From assembly GCA_947631865.1 (NCBI GenBank), contig CANRNF010000001.1, positions 1 to 64,000 on the forward strand: a DNA stretch of 64,000 nt, in the 5' to 3' direction. Origin of the DNA: an uncultured Oscillospiraceae bacterium. Its GTDB lineage: Bacteria > Bacillota > Clostridia > Oscillospirales > Oscillospiraceae. Every line of letters starts with the position of its first letter. The first letter of the stretch is position 1. Shown here one piece after another: positions 45,852 through 55,822 of this stretch. The position numbers and the translations under genes were made by a program. The notes below the pieces were generated by a model, which saw only the letters and a program-made list of their open reading frames with translations, was not told where the DNA came from and did no database searches.

Positions 45852-47321
45852 ATGGACAGAAGCGGAAGATCGGGATCCCTTCTTCAAAACTACATATTCA
45901 ATTCTCTCAAAACGTTCTCGGGCCTGCTTTTCCCGCTTATCACGTTCACCTATTCCGCCCGTATCCTCGGGCAGGAGGGGATAGGCCAGGTCAACTTCGC
46001 CAAGTCGATCGTCTCCTACTTTACGATGCTCGCGATGCTGGGCATGAGCCAGTACGGCACGCGGGAGGCGGCAAAGATCCGCGACGACCGGGCGGCGCTG
46101 AGCCAGTATGCCCGGGAGATGCTGCTGATCAACGGCTGCACGACAGCCGCCGCCTATGTGCTGCTGGCTGTGGCCGCGGTGTCGATCCCGAAGCTGGGAG
46201 ACTATAAGCTGCTGCTGGTAGTGTGCTGCCCGGCCGTGCTGCTGCAGGGCATGGGCATGGAGTGGCTCTATCAGGCGCTGGAGGAATACCGATACATCGC
46301 CGTGCGCTCCATGCTCTTTCAGGCTGTGGCGCTGGCGGCGATGTTCGTTTTTGTCCGGCGGCCGGAGGATGTGATCCCTTATGCGTTCATCAATATGTGT
46401 GCGACCTCCGGTTCCTATCTGTTGAATTTTTGGAACGCGCGCAAGTATGTGGATCTGCGTCCGGCGGGCCGTCTGCAAATAAAAAAGCATTTACGGCCGC
46501 TGATCTGGCTTTTCGCGATGAGCGTTTCCATCGAGCTGTACACAGTTCTTGACAGCACCATGCTTGGGTTTCTTCAAAACGACGCAGCTGTCGGACGGTA
46601 TACCGCTGCGGTCAAGGTGAACAGGATCGTCAATTCGCTCATCACCGCCGTGGGCGTCATCCTGATCCCGCGCCTTTCCTATTACATAGGCCACAGCGAG
46701 ATGGATAAGGTCAGACTGCTGGTGAAAAAGGCTTATAACTACGTTTTTCTCCTCTCCGTCCCCGCCGCTCTGGGCCTTTTCATGCTCAGCGACGAGATCA
46801 TCCGCCTGTTCAGCGGAAGCGGCTTCGCCTCTGCCGGCCTGACGATGCGGCTGCTTACGCCCATCGTGCTGGTGATCCCCTTCAGCGTCGTGACGAACAC
46901 CCAGACATTCGTACCGATGGGAAAGGAAAAACTTATCCTGATCTCCACGCTGACAGGCGCGGTCACCAATTTCACCTGTAATCTGCTGCTGATCCCGCGC
47001 TTCGCGGAAAACGGCGCAGCAGTCGCGACCGTAGTGGCAGAGACATGTGTTGCAGGCGTCTGCTTTTTCAACGCCGCAAGATATTTCCCCATGGCCGAGA
47101 TCTTCCGGGGGCATTGGCAGTATTGGCTCGCGGCCCTGCCCATTTTACCTATCGGGGTGCTGCTGAGGGGCTGCCTGACGAATGACATCGTGCGTGTGGC
47201 CACAACGGTCGCGCTGTCGGCGGGGTGTTATTTTGCGGCCCTCGCCTGCCTGAAAAACGAGTACTTTATGGAAGCGCTGGGCAAGGTGCGGGACTGGCTG
47301 GAGAAAAAACGCCGGAAGTGA
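45852..47321 (+). CDS. Wzx-type flippase / polysaccharide transporter
   Basis: LLQNYIFNSLKTFSGLLFPLITFTYSARILGQEGIGQVNFAKSIVSYF; 12-14 TM pattern. Confidence 0.88.
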   Translation: MDRSGRSGSLLQNYIFNSLKTFSGLLFPLITFTYSARILGQEGIGQVNFAKSIVSYFTMLAMLGMSQYGTREAAKIRDDRAALSQYAREMLLINGCTTAAAYVLLAVAAVSIPKLGDYKLLLVVCCPAVLLQGMGMEWLYQALEEYRYIAVRSMLFQAVALAAMFVFVRRPEDVIPYAFINMCATSGSYLLNFWNARKYVDLRPAGRLQIKKHLRPLIWLFAMSVSIELYTVLDSTMLGFLQNDAAVGRYTAAVKVNRIVNSLITAVGVILIPRLSYYIGHSEMDKVRLLVKKAYNYVFLLSVPAALGLFMLSDEIIRLFSGSGFASAGLTMRLLTPIVLVIPFSVVTNTQTFVPMGKEKLILISTLTGAVTNFTCNLLLIPRFAENGAAVATVVAETCVAGVCFFNAARYFPMAEIFRGHWQYWLAALPILPIGVLLRGCLTNDIVRVATTVALSAGCYFAALACLKNEYFMEALGKVRDWLEKKRRK

Positions 47322-47349
47322 CCCTTGATATTGAAACAGGAGAACCAAA

Positions 47350-48471
47350 ATGAAGTTTGACTACCTTATCGTGGGCGCCGGATTATTCGGTGCGGTATTC
47401 GCCGAGCGGGCGAAGAGCGCCGGGAAGAAGTGCCTGGTCATCGACCGGAGGGACCATATAGCCGGAAACGTGTATACATATGGGCAGGCCGGTATCAACG
47501 TGCACAAATACGGTCCCCATATCTTCCATACCAATGATACCGAGGTGTGGGAGTACGCGAGCCGGTTCACGAAGTTTTATAACTTTAAGCTGGGGACCAT
47601 CGCCAACTACAAGGGGGAGATCTACTCCCTGCCCTTCAATATGTATACCTTCAACCGGATGTGGGGCGTGCTGACGCCGGAGGAGGCAGAAGCGAAGATC
47701 GCTGCCCAGCGGGAGGCCGCCGGTATCACCGAGCCGAAAAACCTGGAGGAGCAGGCCATCTCCCTGGTGGGGACGGATATCTACGAGAAACTGATAAAGG
47801 GCTACACGGAAAAGCAGTGGGGCCGGCCGTGCAAAGAACTGCCAGCGTTCATCATCAAGCGGCTGCCGGTGCGGTTCACCTACGACAACAACTACTTCAA
47901 CGCCCTGTACCAGGGCATCCCAGTGGGCGGCTATACCCAGATGGTGGCCAATATGCTGGAGGGCATAGAGGTGCGTCTGGGCGTGGACTACCTGGAGCAC
48001 AAGGCGGAGCTGGACGCCCTTGCGGAGAAGGTGGTGTACACCGGACCCATTGACGCCTACTTTGGCTATAGGCTTGGCGCGTTGGAATACCGCTCTGTGC
48101 GGTTCGAGGTGGAAGAACTGGACAAGCCCAGCTACCAAGGCAACGCTATAGTGAACTACACGGACCGGGACACGCCGTACACGCGGATCATCGAGCACAA
48201 GTGGTTCGAACAGGGAAGCGGCGATGCGGGAAAGACGGTGATCAGCCGGGAGTACAGCGCGGAGTGGAAACCTGGGGACGAGCCCTATTATCCGGTAAAC
48301 GACGAGAAGAACGGGGCGCTGTATCAGAAGTACAAGGACCTGGCGGAGCAGGAGCCTAACGTACTCTTCGGCGGCCGTCTGGGAGAGTATAAATACTACG
48401 ACATGGACCAGGTCATCCGCGCCGCGCTGAAACAGTGGGAAAACAGCCGCGTCCCTGCGGGCACAGAGTAA
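47350..48471 (+). CDS. glf: UDP-galactopyranose mutase
   Basis: FDYLIVGAGLFGAVFAERAKSAGKKCLVIDRRDHIAGNVYT; KQWGRPCKELPAFIIKRLPVRFTYDNNYF. Confidence 0.95.
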   Translation: MKFDYLIVGAGLFGAVFAERAKSAGKKCLVIDRRDHIAGNVYTYGQAGINVHKYGPHIFHTNDTEVWEYASRFTKFYNFKLGTIANYKGEIYSLPFNMYTFNRMWGVLTPEEAEAKIAAQREAAGITEPKNLEEQAISLVGTDIYEKLIKGYTEKQWGRPCKELPAFIIKRLPVRFTYDNNYFNALYQGIPVGGYTQMVANMLEGIEVRLGVDYLEHKAELDALAEKVVYTGPIDAYFGYRLGALEYRSVRFEVEELDKPSYQGNAIVNYTDRDTPYTRIIEHKWFEQGSGDAGKTVISREYSAEWKPGDEPYYPVNDEKNGALYQKYKDLAEQEPNVLFGGRLGEYKYYDMDQVIRAALKQWENSRVPAGTE

Positions 48472-48494
48472 ACGAAAAAGGAGAGATACGAGAG

Positions 48495-49413
48495 ATGGGC
48501 ATGGAAAAAATATCTGCTTTATATGAGAAAAAGAAGGCTGTATTCATTGGGTACTGTAAAGAGCATAAAGTGCTGATGAAGGCGATGACGCCTGTACGAT
48601 CCTTGTGGCAGAAGATCGGGTTTGGGCGTTATTTGCATGATATCAATCCAGAGACCAGGAAGATGGAGCAGGATAAGCATGAGAGATATCTTCGCTCAGA
48701 CGATCAGCACAAGGAAGAGATCAACAGGCTCTTTGATATGCTGGAGGATGATCTGTCCCGTTATACACTGGAGAAGGTGTTGGCTTATCGCCAGTCGTGG
48801 GACAAAACCGTGCTGACGGATATTATTTCATACCCTCCCTATTTTCAGAAAGATATCTTTGGCCCGGTAAAGGACGAGGTGTTTGTGGATGGAGGAGCGT
48901 ATATTGGCGATACCATCGAAAGCTTCGTAAATGAGTTCGGGGGGGTACAAAAAAATATATGCTTGGGAACCTGATACCGCAAATCTGGTTGCGTTAAGAA
49001 AGAATACCCGCAAATACAGCGATATCGTCTGTGTTCCATATGGTCTTTGGAGCGGGAGGACCACGCTGTGCTTTTCATCAAGAGGCTATAGGGTGTCTGA
49101 GATATCCATGGTCGTTGAAGGGGGCGGTGCGGACACAGATATGATAGAGGTGGACAGCATCGACAATGTCTGCCGTAGTGATAAAGTGACCTTTATTAAA
49201 ATGGATATCGAGGGAAGCGAACAGGCTGCCCTGGAGGGAGCCATTGACGTGATCAAACGGGACAAGCCCCGCCTGGCGATCTGCATCTACCATAAGCCGG
49301 AGGATCTGTTTGAGATACCATTTTGGATCAAGGAAACAGTACCGGAGTATAAACTGTATATGCGGCATCACAGCGATTTTATCGCGGATACAGTGATCTA
49401 TGCGACTGTATAG
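48495..49413 (+). pseudogene. FkbM-family methyltransferase 2, frameshifted at G7 tract (OFF state)
   Basis: 5' frame ...VFVDGGAYIGDTIESFVNEFGG; 3' frame ...YKKIYAWEPDTANLVALRKN...IKMDIEGSEQAALEGA; frames join at G6 or G9. Confidence 0.85.
48939..48945 (+). repeat. poly-G tract G7 in fkbM-like gene 2
   Basis: GAGTTC-GGGGGGG-TACAAAAAAA. Confidence 0.95.
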
Positions 49414-49455
49414 ACTCGCAATGGCGGCGCAAGGATAAGGCGCCGATGAAGGAGT

Positions 49456-50907
49456 ATGGATATGAATCTGTTAAACCGGATACATAAAAAGAGTATACTT
49501 GTCATCGGCGATGTGATGCTGGATACCTATTACACCGGCGAGGTCAGACGCATATCGCCGGAGGCGCCGGTTCCGGTGTTCCGGAAGCTGGCGGAGCGGA
49601 GCGTGCCGGGGGGCGCGGCCAATGTTGCGGCGAACCTGGCGGCGGCGAACCAGTCTGTGAGCATCCTCTCCGTGATCGGAGAGGACGCGGCGGGGGCGCA
49701 ACTCGTGACCCGGCTTTCCCGGACAGGGATCGATACCGCGATGCTTGTCCCTCTGAAGGAGTGCACGACGGAAAAGGTACGGTTCATCGCCGAGAACAAC
49801 CAGCAGGTCATGCGTCTGGACAACGAGGTCATTGATGAGATCGACAATGAGACCCGTGACAGATTGCTTGGAATTCTTAGAGAACGAGTCGATGCTTTCG
49901 ATACTATCGTTATTTCTGACTATGGAAAAGGACTGCTGACGGAGTCATTCACTCAGGGAGTTATTCGGCTTGCGAAAAAGCACGGGAAACGCACGCTTAT
50001 AGATGTAAAGGGGAATAATGCGGCCAAGTACGCCGGGGCGTTTCTTATAAAACCAAATATGTCGGAACTGCGGGACATGACAGGCCTGCCAGCAAAAACG
50101 GATGAGCAGATCGTGTCTGCATCCATCGTGCTGCAGGAGACCTGCGATGCCCAATACATACTCACCACATGTGGCGGTCGCGGCATGGTACTGGTTGGGG
50201 GGAAGCAGCCTGTCTTCGTGGCGGCTGACGATCACGAGGTCTTTGACGTCACGGGCGCAGGAGATACGGCGCTCGCCTATCTGGCGGCAGCTCTCGCCAA
50301 CGGTTTTTCTGTGCGCAAAGCCGTGGAAGTGTCAAATCACGCAGCAGGCCTCCAGGTCACGAAGGTCGGTACTGCGGCCATAGGGCTGCGGGAGGTCAGT
50401 GAGGCCATGTCAGGGGCCGGGGAGGACATGGTAAACAAGATGCTGGACAGGCGATCTGCGGCGAGACTTCGGGAACTGGCAACGGAGAAAAGGATCGTGT
50501 TCACCAACGGCTGCTTCGATATCCTCCATGTAGGGCATATCCGCTATCTGCGCCAGGCGGCGGCCCTGGGGGACATGCTGGTGGTAGGCCTGAACAGCGA
50601 CGCGTCTGTGCGAAGGCTGAAGGGCGAGGGGCGGCCGGTCAACTCCGAGAACGACCGAGCGGAACTTCTGGCGTCGCTGGAGTTTGTGGACTATATAGTG
50701 GTCTTTGAGGAGGACACGCCCTATGAGCTCATCAAACAGATCCAGCCCGATGTTCTGGTGAAGGGCGGGGATTACGCCCCAGAGGATGTCGTGGGCAGGG
50801 ACATCGTGGAGGCCCGGGGCGGAAAGCTGGTTCTGATAGATTTTGTGGAAGGCAAGTCCACAACCGGGATCATCCATCGGATAAGGAGTGGGGAAGAGGA
50901 TGAATGA
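49456..50907 (+). CDS. hldE: bifunctional heptose-7-phosphate kinase / heptose-1-phosphate adenylyltransferase
   Basis: PfkB kinase domain ([32 protein letters not shown]) fused to [17 protein letters not shown] nucleotidyltransferase. Confidence 0.92.
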   Translation: MDMNLLNRIHKKSILVIGDVMLDTYYTGEVRRISPEAPVPVFRKLAERSVPGGAANVAANLAAANQSVSILSVIGEDAAGAQLVTRLSRTGIDTAMLVPLKECTTEKVRFIAENNQQVMRLDNEVIDEIDNETRDRLLGILRERVDAFDTIVISDYGKGLLTESFTQGVIRLAKKHGKRTLIDVKGNNAAKYAGAFLIKPNMSELRDMTGLPAKTDEQIVSASIVLQETCDAQYILTTCGGRGMVLVGGKQPVFVAADDHEVFDVTGAGDTALAYLAAALANGFSVRKAVEVSNHAAGLQVTKVGTAAIGLREVSEAMSGAGEDMVNKMLDRRSAARLRELATEKRIVFTNGCFDILHVGHIRYLRQAAALGDMLVVGLNSDASVRRLKGEGRPVNSENDRAELLASLEFVDYIVVFEEDTPYELIKQIQPDVLVKGGDYAPEDVVGRDIVEARGGKLVLIDFVEGKSTTGIIHRIRSGEEDE

Positions 50908-51481
50908 GTTGATCTGTGAGAGGCTTCGTGACAGCATTGATCTGAAAAGGAGCCTTTTGCAGGATAATGTCCTGCTGGGGACTGTATCCGCGCTGGCGGA
51001 CGAGATCGTGAAGTGTTTGAAAAAAGGCGGGAAGCTTGTTCTGTGCGGCAATGGTGGATCTGCCTCTGACGCGATGCATTTTGCCGGGGAGATAGTGGGT
51101 CGGTTCCAGAAGGAGCGGGAGCCATGGCCGGCAGTGGTACTGAACGCGGACGTGGCGGCGATGACGTCCATAGCCAACGATTACGGCTATGATGAGGTGT
51201 TTGCCCGGCAGGCAATGGGATGTCTAAGAGCTGGCGACGTCTTTATCGGGATCAGTACCAGCGGGAACTCGGAAAATGTGCGCCGGGCCGCGGTGGAAGC
51301 CAGGGATAAGGGCGCCGTGACCGCGGCGCTTCTTGGCCGGGACGGAGGAAAGATCGGGAAGTTCGTGGATCATCCGATCATAGTGCGCAGCGATGTGACG
51401 GCCAGGGTGCAGGAGTGTCATATCACGCTGATCCATATCCTCTGCGAGCTGGTGGAAAGCGAGATGGCAAGCCATGAATAG
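50900..51481 (+). CDS. gmhA: sedoheptulose-7-phosphate isomerase
   Basis: [24 protein letters not shown] domain. Confidence 0.9.
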   Translation: MNELICERLRDSIDLKRSLLQDNVLLGTVSALADEIVKCLKKGGKLVLCGNGGSASDAMHFAGEIVGRFQKEREPWPAVVLNADVAAMTSIANDYGYDEVFARQAMGCLRAGDVFIGISTSGNSENVRRAAVEARDKGAVTAALLGRDGGKIGKFVDHPIIVRSDVTARVQECHITLIHILCELVESEMASHE

Positions 51482-51926
51482 GGCTGCATTTTTCGATCGG
51501 GACGGGACCATCAATGTGGATATCGGGTATCTGCATAGGCCGGAGGACGTTGCATTCATTGAGGGCGTGCCGGAACTGATCCGTAAGTACAACGATGAAG
51601 GCTATCTTGTAATAGTGATCACCAACCAGTCTGGTATCGCCCGGGGAATGTTTACGGAAGAGGACATGCACCGGGTCCATACGGCCATGAACGAGCGGCT
51701 GCAAAAGGAATACGGCGCGCATATCGATGCATTTTATTTCTGTCCCCATTTGCCAGAGATCACAGGAGAGTGTGAGTGCCGGAAACCAAAGCCAGGGCTT
51801 TTTTTACGGGCGATAAAAGATAATGATATCGATCCTGCGCAAAGTGTGTCCTATGGCGATTCGGAGCGCGACGAGATCGCCTCCAATGCTGCAGGGATCA
51901 GGAGATTTCGGTATATCCATGGTTAA
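51474..51926 (+). CDS. gmhB: D-glycero-D-manno-heptose-1,7-bisphosphate phosphatase
   Basis: AAFFDRDGTINVDIGYLHRPED, ITNQSGIARG, CECRKPKPG. Confidence 0.88.
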   Translation: MNRAAFFDRDGTINVDIGYLHRPEDVAFIEGVPELIRKYNDEGYLVIVITNQSGIARGMFTEEDMHRVHTAMNERLQKEYGAHIDAFYFCPHLPEITGECECRKPKPGLFLRAIKDNDIDPAQSVSYGDSERDEIASNAAGIRRFRYIHG

Positions 51927-52041
51927 ATGCATATATTTATCTTTCCGTTCCACCGTTGATACATACATTATGTGGTTTATGTTACTGTGGCAGACTCGAG
52001 TTATCCGAGTCTGCCCGCTTTGCGGCTAGCAAGGCAAAGAA

Positions 52042-52137
52042 ATGATCCAGACAGAATACCGCCGTTTGGTGGAGGTGGCCGAGGCAGAGGGAGACAGGCG
52101 CCTGGTCATGCTGGTGCAGACGATCTGCGCCACCGGT
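52042..52137 (+). pseudogene. fragment of a third switch-type tyrosine recombinase
   Basis: MIQTEYRRLVEVAEAEGDRRLVMLVQTICATG matches LTQTEYRRLVEAAEAKGESRLAMLVQTICATG of recombinase B. Confidence 0.85.
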
Positions 52138-52254
52138 AGTACTCTCCCAGCCGGGGAGAATCCCGCGTGAGCGGAGCGTTTTGAAGTGGATCTGTCATGA
52201 AAGAACTGGAATATAGATCCATCGTTTGCAAGGGACGAAAATGCACGCCAGGAC

Positions 52255-52283
52255 TTGACAAGAAGGCGGCTGGGGGGTAAAAT
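52255..52283 (+). promoter_or_regulatory. promoter with G6 tract in the -35/-10 spacer, upstream of acylation operon
   Basis: TTGACA (52255-52260) - 17 nt ending GGGGGG - TAAAAT (52278-52283). Confidence 0.6.
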
Positions 52284-52334
52284 CGACCAAGATTCGATTA
52301 AAATAGGTCATTGTACGTATTTTAGTTAAGATGA

Positions 52335-53366
52335 ATGAAGGATCATACTATTATGGCTAGAGGGCTGAGATCTATACTTGTTAAATCACTGGCATTTGTT
52401 ATTCCTTTGATCGTTTGTTCGATCCTTACTAACATACTCATGACAAAAGATCCAATGCGCTATTTTGATGGAGAATACCCATGGTATCGGGAGAACGGGG
52501 AATACGCGGAAGGGCACGAGGATTATTGTCGTGTGCTGATAATGGGAGATTCTGTCTCAAAATCAGCGTGGCTACCCTCAGAACTGTCAGAAGATACATA
52601 TAATTTCGCTATTGGCGGCGCATCACCCATAGAGGAGTATTACTGCCTGAGTGAATATCTGCAGAATAATGATGCGCCGGAGTATCTGCTTTATTCGCAA
52701 ATGCCGAGCCACTTTATAGATGCAGAGTGTTTCTGGACCAGAGGCGTTTACTTTCATAGGATCGGTATGCCTCAGGTTTTAGATGTCTACAAGACGATTA
52801 AGAGTATTACAGGGGAAGTCGGTGAATCATTCAGCATAAAAAGAATTCTCGATATTCCTCTATACTATTCGTACTCACCTATCTATTATACTTCTGCTGT
52901 GCTCAAGGGAACGATCGCGGGCAGAGAGCAGACAAATAGAACAGCTTATCAGGATGTTATCGAGAACAAGGGACATATGTATTTTGGATCAAATAATGGT
53001 CAGAAGATCTGCGCATTTTCGATCGTTGACGGTGAGCACTTTCAGTGTGATGCATTGATCGATATCTATTTCAGAAGAATAATTGAACTCTGTGAAGATC
53101 ATGATATCAAATTTGTCTACCAAAGCTGTCCATTGTCAGAGATAACATATTCCGATATAGACAACATGATCATTCGTGAATATAACGCTTACATGGAAGC
53201 GCTGAAGGAGTCGTATCCTAATGCAGAGATCAATGCTGAGCTTTTTTACTACAGTGATGATCTGTTTAATGATGATGCTCATCTGTCTGAAGCAGGCGCT
53301 ACCAGGTTTTCTCGTGAAATGTGTGATAAATATGCCTATATATTTTGTGAGGAGTCCGACGCATGA
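52335..53366 (+). CDS. membrane-anchored SGNH/DltD-like protein
   Basis: N-terminal TM; VLIMGDSVSKSAWLP (GDS block) and DDAHLSEAGATRFS (D..H block). Confidence 0.6.
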   Translation: MKDHTIMARGLRSILVKSLAFVIPLIVCSILTNILMTKDPMRYFDGEYPWYRENGEYAEGHEDYCRVLIMGDSVSKSAWLPSELSEDTYNFAIGGASPIEEYYCLSEYLQNNDAPEYLLYSQMPSHFIDAECFWTRGVYFHRIGMPQVLDVYKTIKSITGEVGESFSIKRILDIPLYYSYSPIYYTSAVLKGTIAGREQTNRTAYQDVIENKGHMYFGSNNGQKICAFSIVDGEHFQCDALIDIYFRRIIELCEDHDIKFVYQSCPLSEITYSDIDNMIIREYNAYMEALKESYPNAEINAELFYYSDDLFNDDAHLSEAGATRFSREMCDKYAYIFCEESDA

Positions 53367-55150
53367 AAGAGTTAGAATATCCCTTTGACGCGGAATACAT
53401 ACTGAGTAAGAAAAAGAAGATCCGCCGGGAAATTCTATCGGGGGGGGGTATATATTCCCTTGTCGATAAGAAGATTGCCATCCTGGGCGGGTCTACCACC
53501 AGCGACATCAAGCTGATCCTGGAGCTCTTCCTGCTCAATTACGGTATTCGGCCCACGTTTTATGAGTCGGAGTACAACCAGTATTATCAGGATGCCATGT
53601 TCCCCAACGCCGAACTGGAGGCGTTTGCGCCGGACGTCATCTATATCCACACCAGCAACCGGAATGTGACCACTTACCCCCAGGTGGCGGACAGCGCCGA
53701 GACGGTGGATAGGCTCATCCAGACCGAGGTGGACAAGTTCACGGGCATGTGGGACCGACTGGCCTCGGTGTATCATTGCCCAATCATCCAGAACAATTTT
53801 GAAATGCCCTTGTATCGCCTCATGGGCAACCGGGACGCATACGACATTCATGGCGCCGTGAACTTTCTGACGCGGCTGAACATGAAGTTCTATGATTACG
53901 CCCAGACCCATGAGAATTTCTATATCTGCGACATCAATTATATATCTGCTGACTACGGCCTGAAGGAATGGTCGAAGCCGTTCTATTGGCATATGTACAA
54001 GTATGCCCTGAACGTCTCCGCCATTCCTTATTTGTCGTTCAATGTGGCGAATATCATCAAGTCCATTTTCGGCAAGAACAAGAAGGGTTTCGTGCTGGAC
54101 TTGGACAACACCCTCTGGGGCGGTGTCATAGGGGACGACGGCGTGGACAATATCGTGCTGGGGCCGGAGGAGTCCGAGGGGCAGGCCTATTCGGAGTTCC
54201 AGCGGTATATCAAGGCTCACCAGCAGCTGGGGGTGTTGCTGAACATCGACTCCAAGAACGACCATGAAAACGCCATCGCCGGTATCAAGCACGGTGACAG
54301 CGCCTTTACGGAGGACGACTTCATCTGCATCAAGGCCAACTGGGATCCCAAGGATCGGAACTTCGCCGCCATCGCCAAGGAGCTGAACTTGCTGCCGGAG
54401 AGCCTGGTGTTCATTGACGACAACCCAGCGGAGCGGCACATCGTCACCGAGCAGCTCAAGGGCGTGCAGGCGCCGGCCATCGGGGACGTGACAGAGTACA
54501 TCCAGAACATTGACCGGTCCGGGTTCTTTGAGGTGACGACCCTGTCCAAGGACGACCTGAAGCGCAACGAGATGTACCGGGAGAACGTGCAGAGGGCCCA
54601 GCTGGAGGCCAGCTTCGCGGACTACAACGAGTATCTGCTGAGCCTTGACATGACTGCGGTCATTAAGCCCTTCGAGCCGGTCTACATGGCCCGGATCGCC
54701 CAGCTGAGCAATAAATCCAACCAGTTCAACCTGACGACCCGGCGCTATACGCAGGCGGAGATAGAGGAAACAGCGGCGGACCCGAACTACATCACACTGT
54801 ATGGCAAGCTGACGGACCGGTTCGGTGACAACGGTGTGGTGTCGGTGGTGATCGGCCATGTGATGGGCGAAGAGTGCCACGTGGACCTGTGGATCATGAG
54901 CTGCCGTGTGCTGAAGCGGGATATGGAGTTCGCCATGATGGACGCGCTGGTGCATGCCTGCCAGGCCCGGGGCGTGAAGAAGATCGTGGGCCACTACTAT
55001 CCCACCGCCAAAAACGGCATGGTACGGGAATTCTATGGCGTTCAGGGATTCACAAAGGTATCTGAGGACGACAAGGGCAACACAGACTGGGAGTTTGCAG
55101 TCACCAACGAATATGAGAACAAAAACAACGTCATTAAAGTAGAAGCATAA
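53363..55150 (+). CDS. FkbH-like HAD-IIIC family protein (G9 tract near 5' end, in frame)
   Basis: FVLDLDNTLWGGVIGDDG, LLNIDSKND, VFIDDNPAER, IAQLSNKSNQFNLTTRRY. Confidence 0.92.
   Translation: MKELEYPFDAEYILSKKKKIRREILSGGGIYSLVDKKIAILGGSTTSDIKLILELFLLNYGIRPTFYESEYNQYYQDAMFPNAELEAFAPDVIYIHTSNRNVTTYPQVADSAETVDRLIQTEVDKFTGMWDRLASVYHCPIIQNNFEMPLYRLMGNRDAYDIHGAVNFLTRLNMKFYDYAQTHENFYICDINYISADYGLKEWSKPFYWHMYKYALNVSAIPYLSFNVANIIKSIFGKNKKGFVLDLDNTLWGGVIGDDGVDNIVLGPEESEGQAYSEFQRYIKAHQQLGVLLNIDSKNDHENAIAGIKHGDSAFTEDDFICIKANWDPKDRNFAAIAKELNLLPESLVFIDDNPAERHIVTEQLKGVQAPAIGDVTEYIQNIDRSGFFEVTTLSKDDLKRNEMYRENVQRAQLEASFADYNEYLLSLDMTAVIKPFEPVYMARIAQLSNKSNQFNLTTRRYTQAEIEETAADPNYITLYGKLTDRFGDNGVVSVVIGHVMGEECHVDLWIMSCRVLKRDMEFAMMDALVHACQARGVKKIVGHYYPTAKNGMVREFYGVQGFTKVSEDDKGNTDWEFAVTNEYENKNNVIKVEA
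53440..53448 (+). repeat. poly-G tract G9 in fkbH-like gene
   Basis: CTATC-GGGGGGGGG-TATATATTCC. Confidence 0.95.
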
Positions 55151-55163
55151 GGAGGAAAAGACG

Positions 55164-55409
55164 ATGACCAGGGCGGAAGTTTATGAAAAGCTGAACAAGG
55201 TGTTCCAGGATGTGTTCGACGACGAGACCATCACAGTGCATGATGAGACCACCTCGGAGGACATTGAGGACTGGGACAGCCTGGAGCACATCAATCTGGT
55301 GGTGGCCGTGGAGAATGAGTTTGATGTCGACTTCAACATGGGCGAGGTCAACAAGATGAAAAACGTAGGTGAGATGGTGGACATCATCCTTCAGCGGGCC
55401 GAGGGATGA
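55164..55409 (+). CDS. acyl carrier protein
   Basis: 81 aa, SEDIEDWDSLEHINLVVAVENEF phosphopantetheine site. Confidence 0.92.
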   Translation: MTRAEVYEKLNKVFQDVFDDETITVHDETTSEDIEDWDSLEHINLVVAVENEFDVDFNMGEVNKMKNVGEMVDIILQRAEG

Positions 55410-55822
55410 ACCACTATACCTTTAATGATCTATATGTGGGCCAGCGGGAGGAGTTCTCCGTTACCGTAACGGAAAACATGCTCTCGTCGTTCCGTGCTGT
55501 CACCGGGGATGTGAACCCGCTGCACACGGACGACGCCTTTGCGCAGGCGTATAACTATCCCCAGCACGTGGTGTACGGATTGCTGACGACGTCCTTTCTG
55601 AGCACGCTGACAGGGGTTTATCTGCCGGGAGAGCGGTGCCTCATCCAGTCTGTGGAGGTAAAATTTCCTAAACCCGTATTTGTGGGAGATGAGCTTCTCG
55701 TCGTCGGTACGGTGGCTGAGCTGCACGAATCTGTGCGCCAGCTCGTGCTGAAAGTCGAGATTATGCGGCGGGGGGTAAGAGTTCTTAAAGGAACGATGCG
55801 ACTGGGGGTGCTGGAGGGATGA
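55406..55822 (+). CDS. MaoC-like hotdog dehydratase
   Basis: FRAVTGDVNPLHTDDAFAQ, YGLLTTSFLS. Confidence 0.85.
   Translation: MNHYTFNDLYVGQREEFSVTVTENMLSSFRAVTGDVNPLHTDDAFAQAYNYPQHVVYGLLTTSFLSTLTGVYLPGERCLIQSVEVKFPKPVFVGDELLVVGTVAELHESVRQLVLKVEIMRRGVRVLKGTMRLGVLEG

Noticed and set aside
51991-52013. CAGACTCG-N7-CGAGTCTG hairpin after the fossil half-site as a terminator
   Set aside because: No T-tract follows; might be a degenerate piece of the old switch, too little support to annotate.
53435-54994. 519-aa minus-strand ORF opposite fkbH
   Set aside because: Antisense shadow; fkbH has convincing motifs and codon structure.
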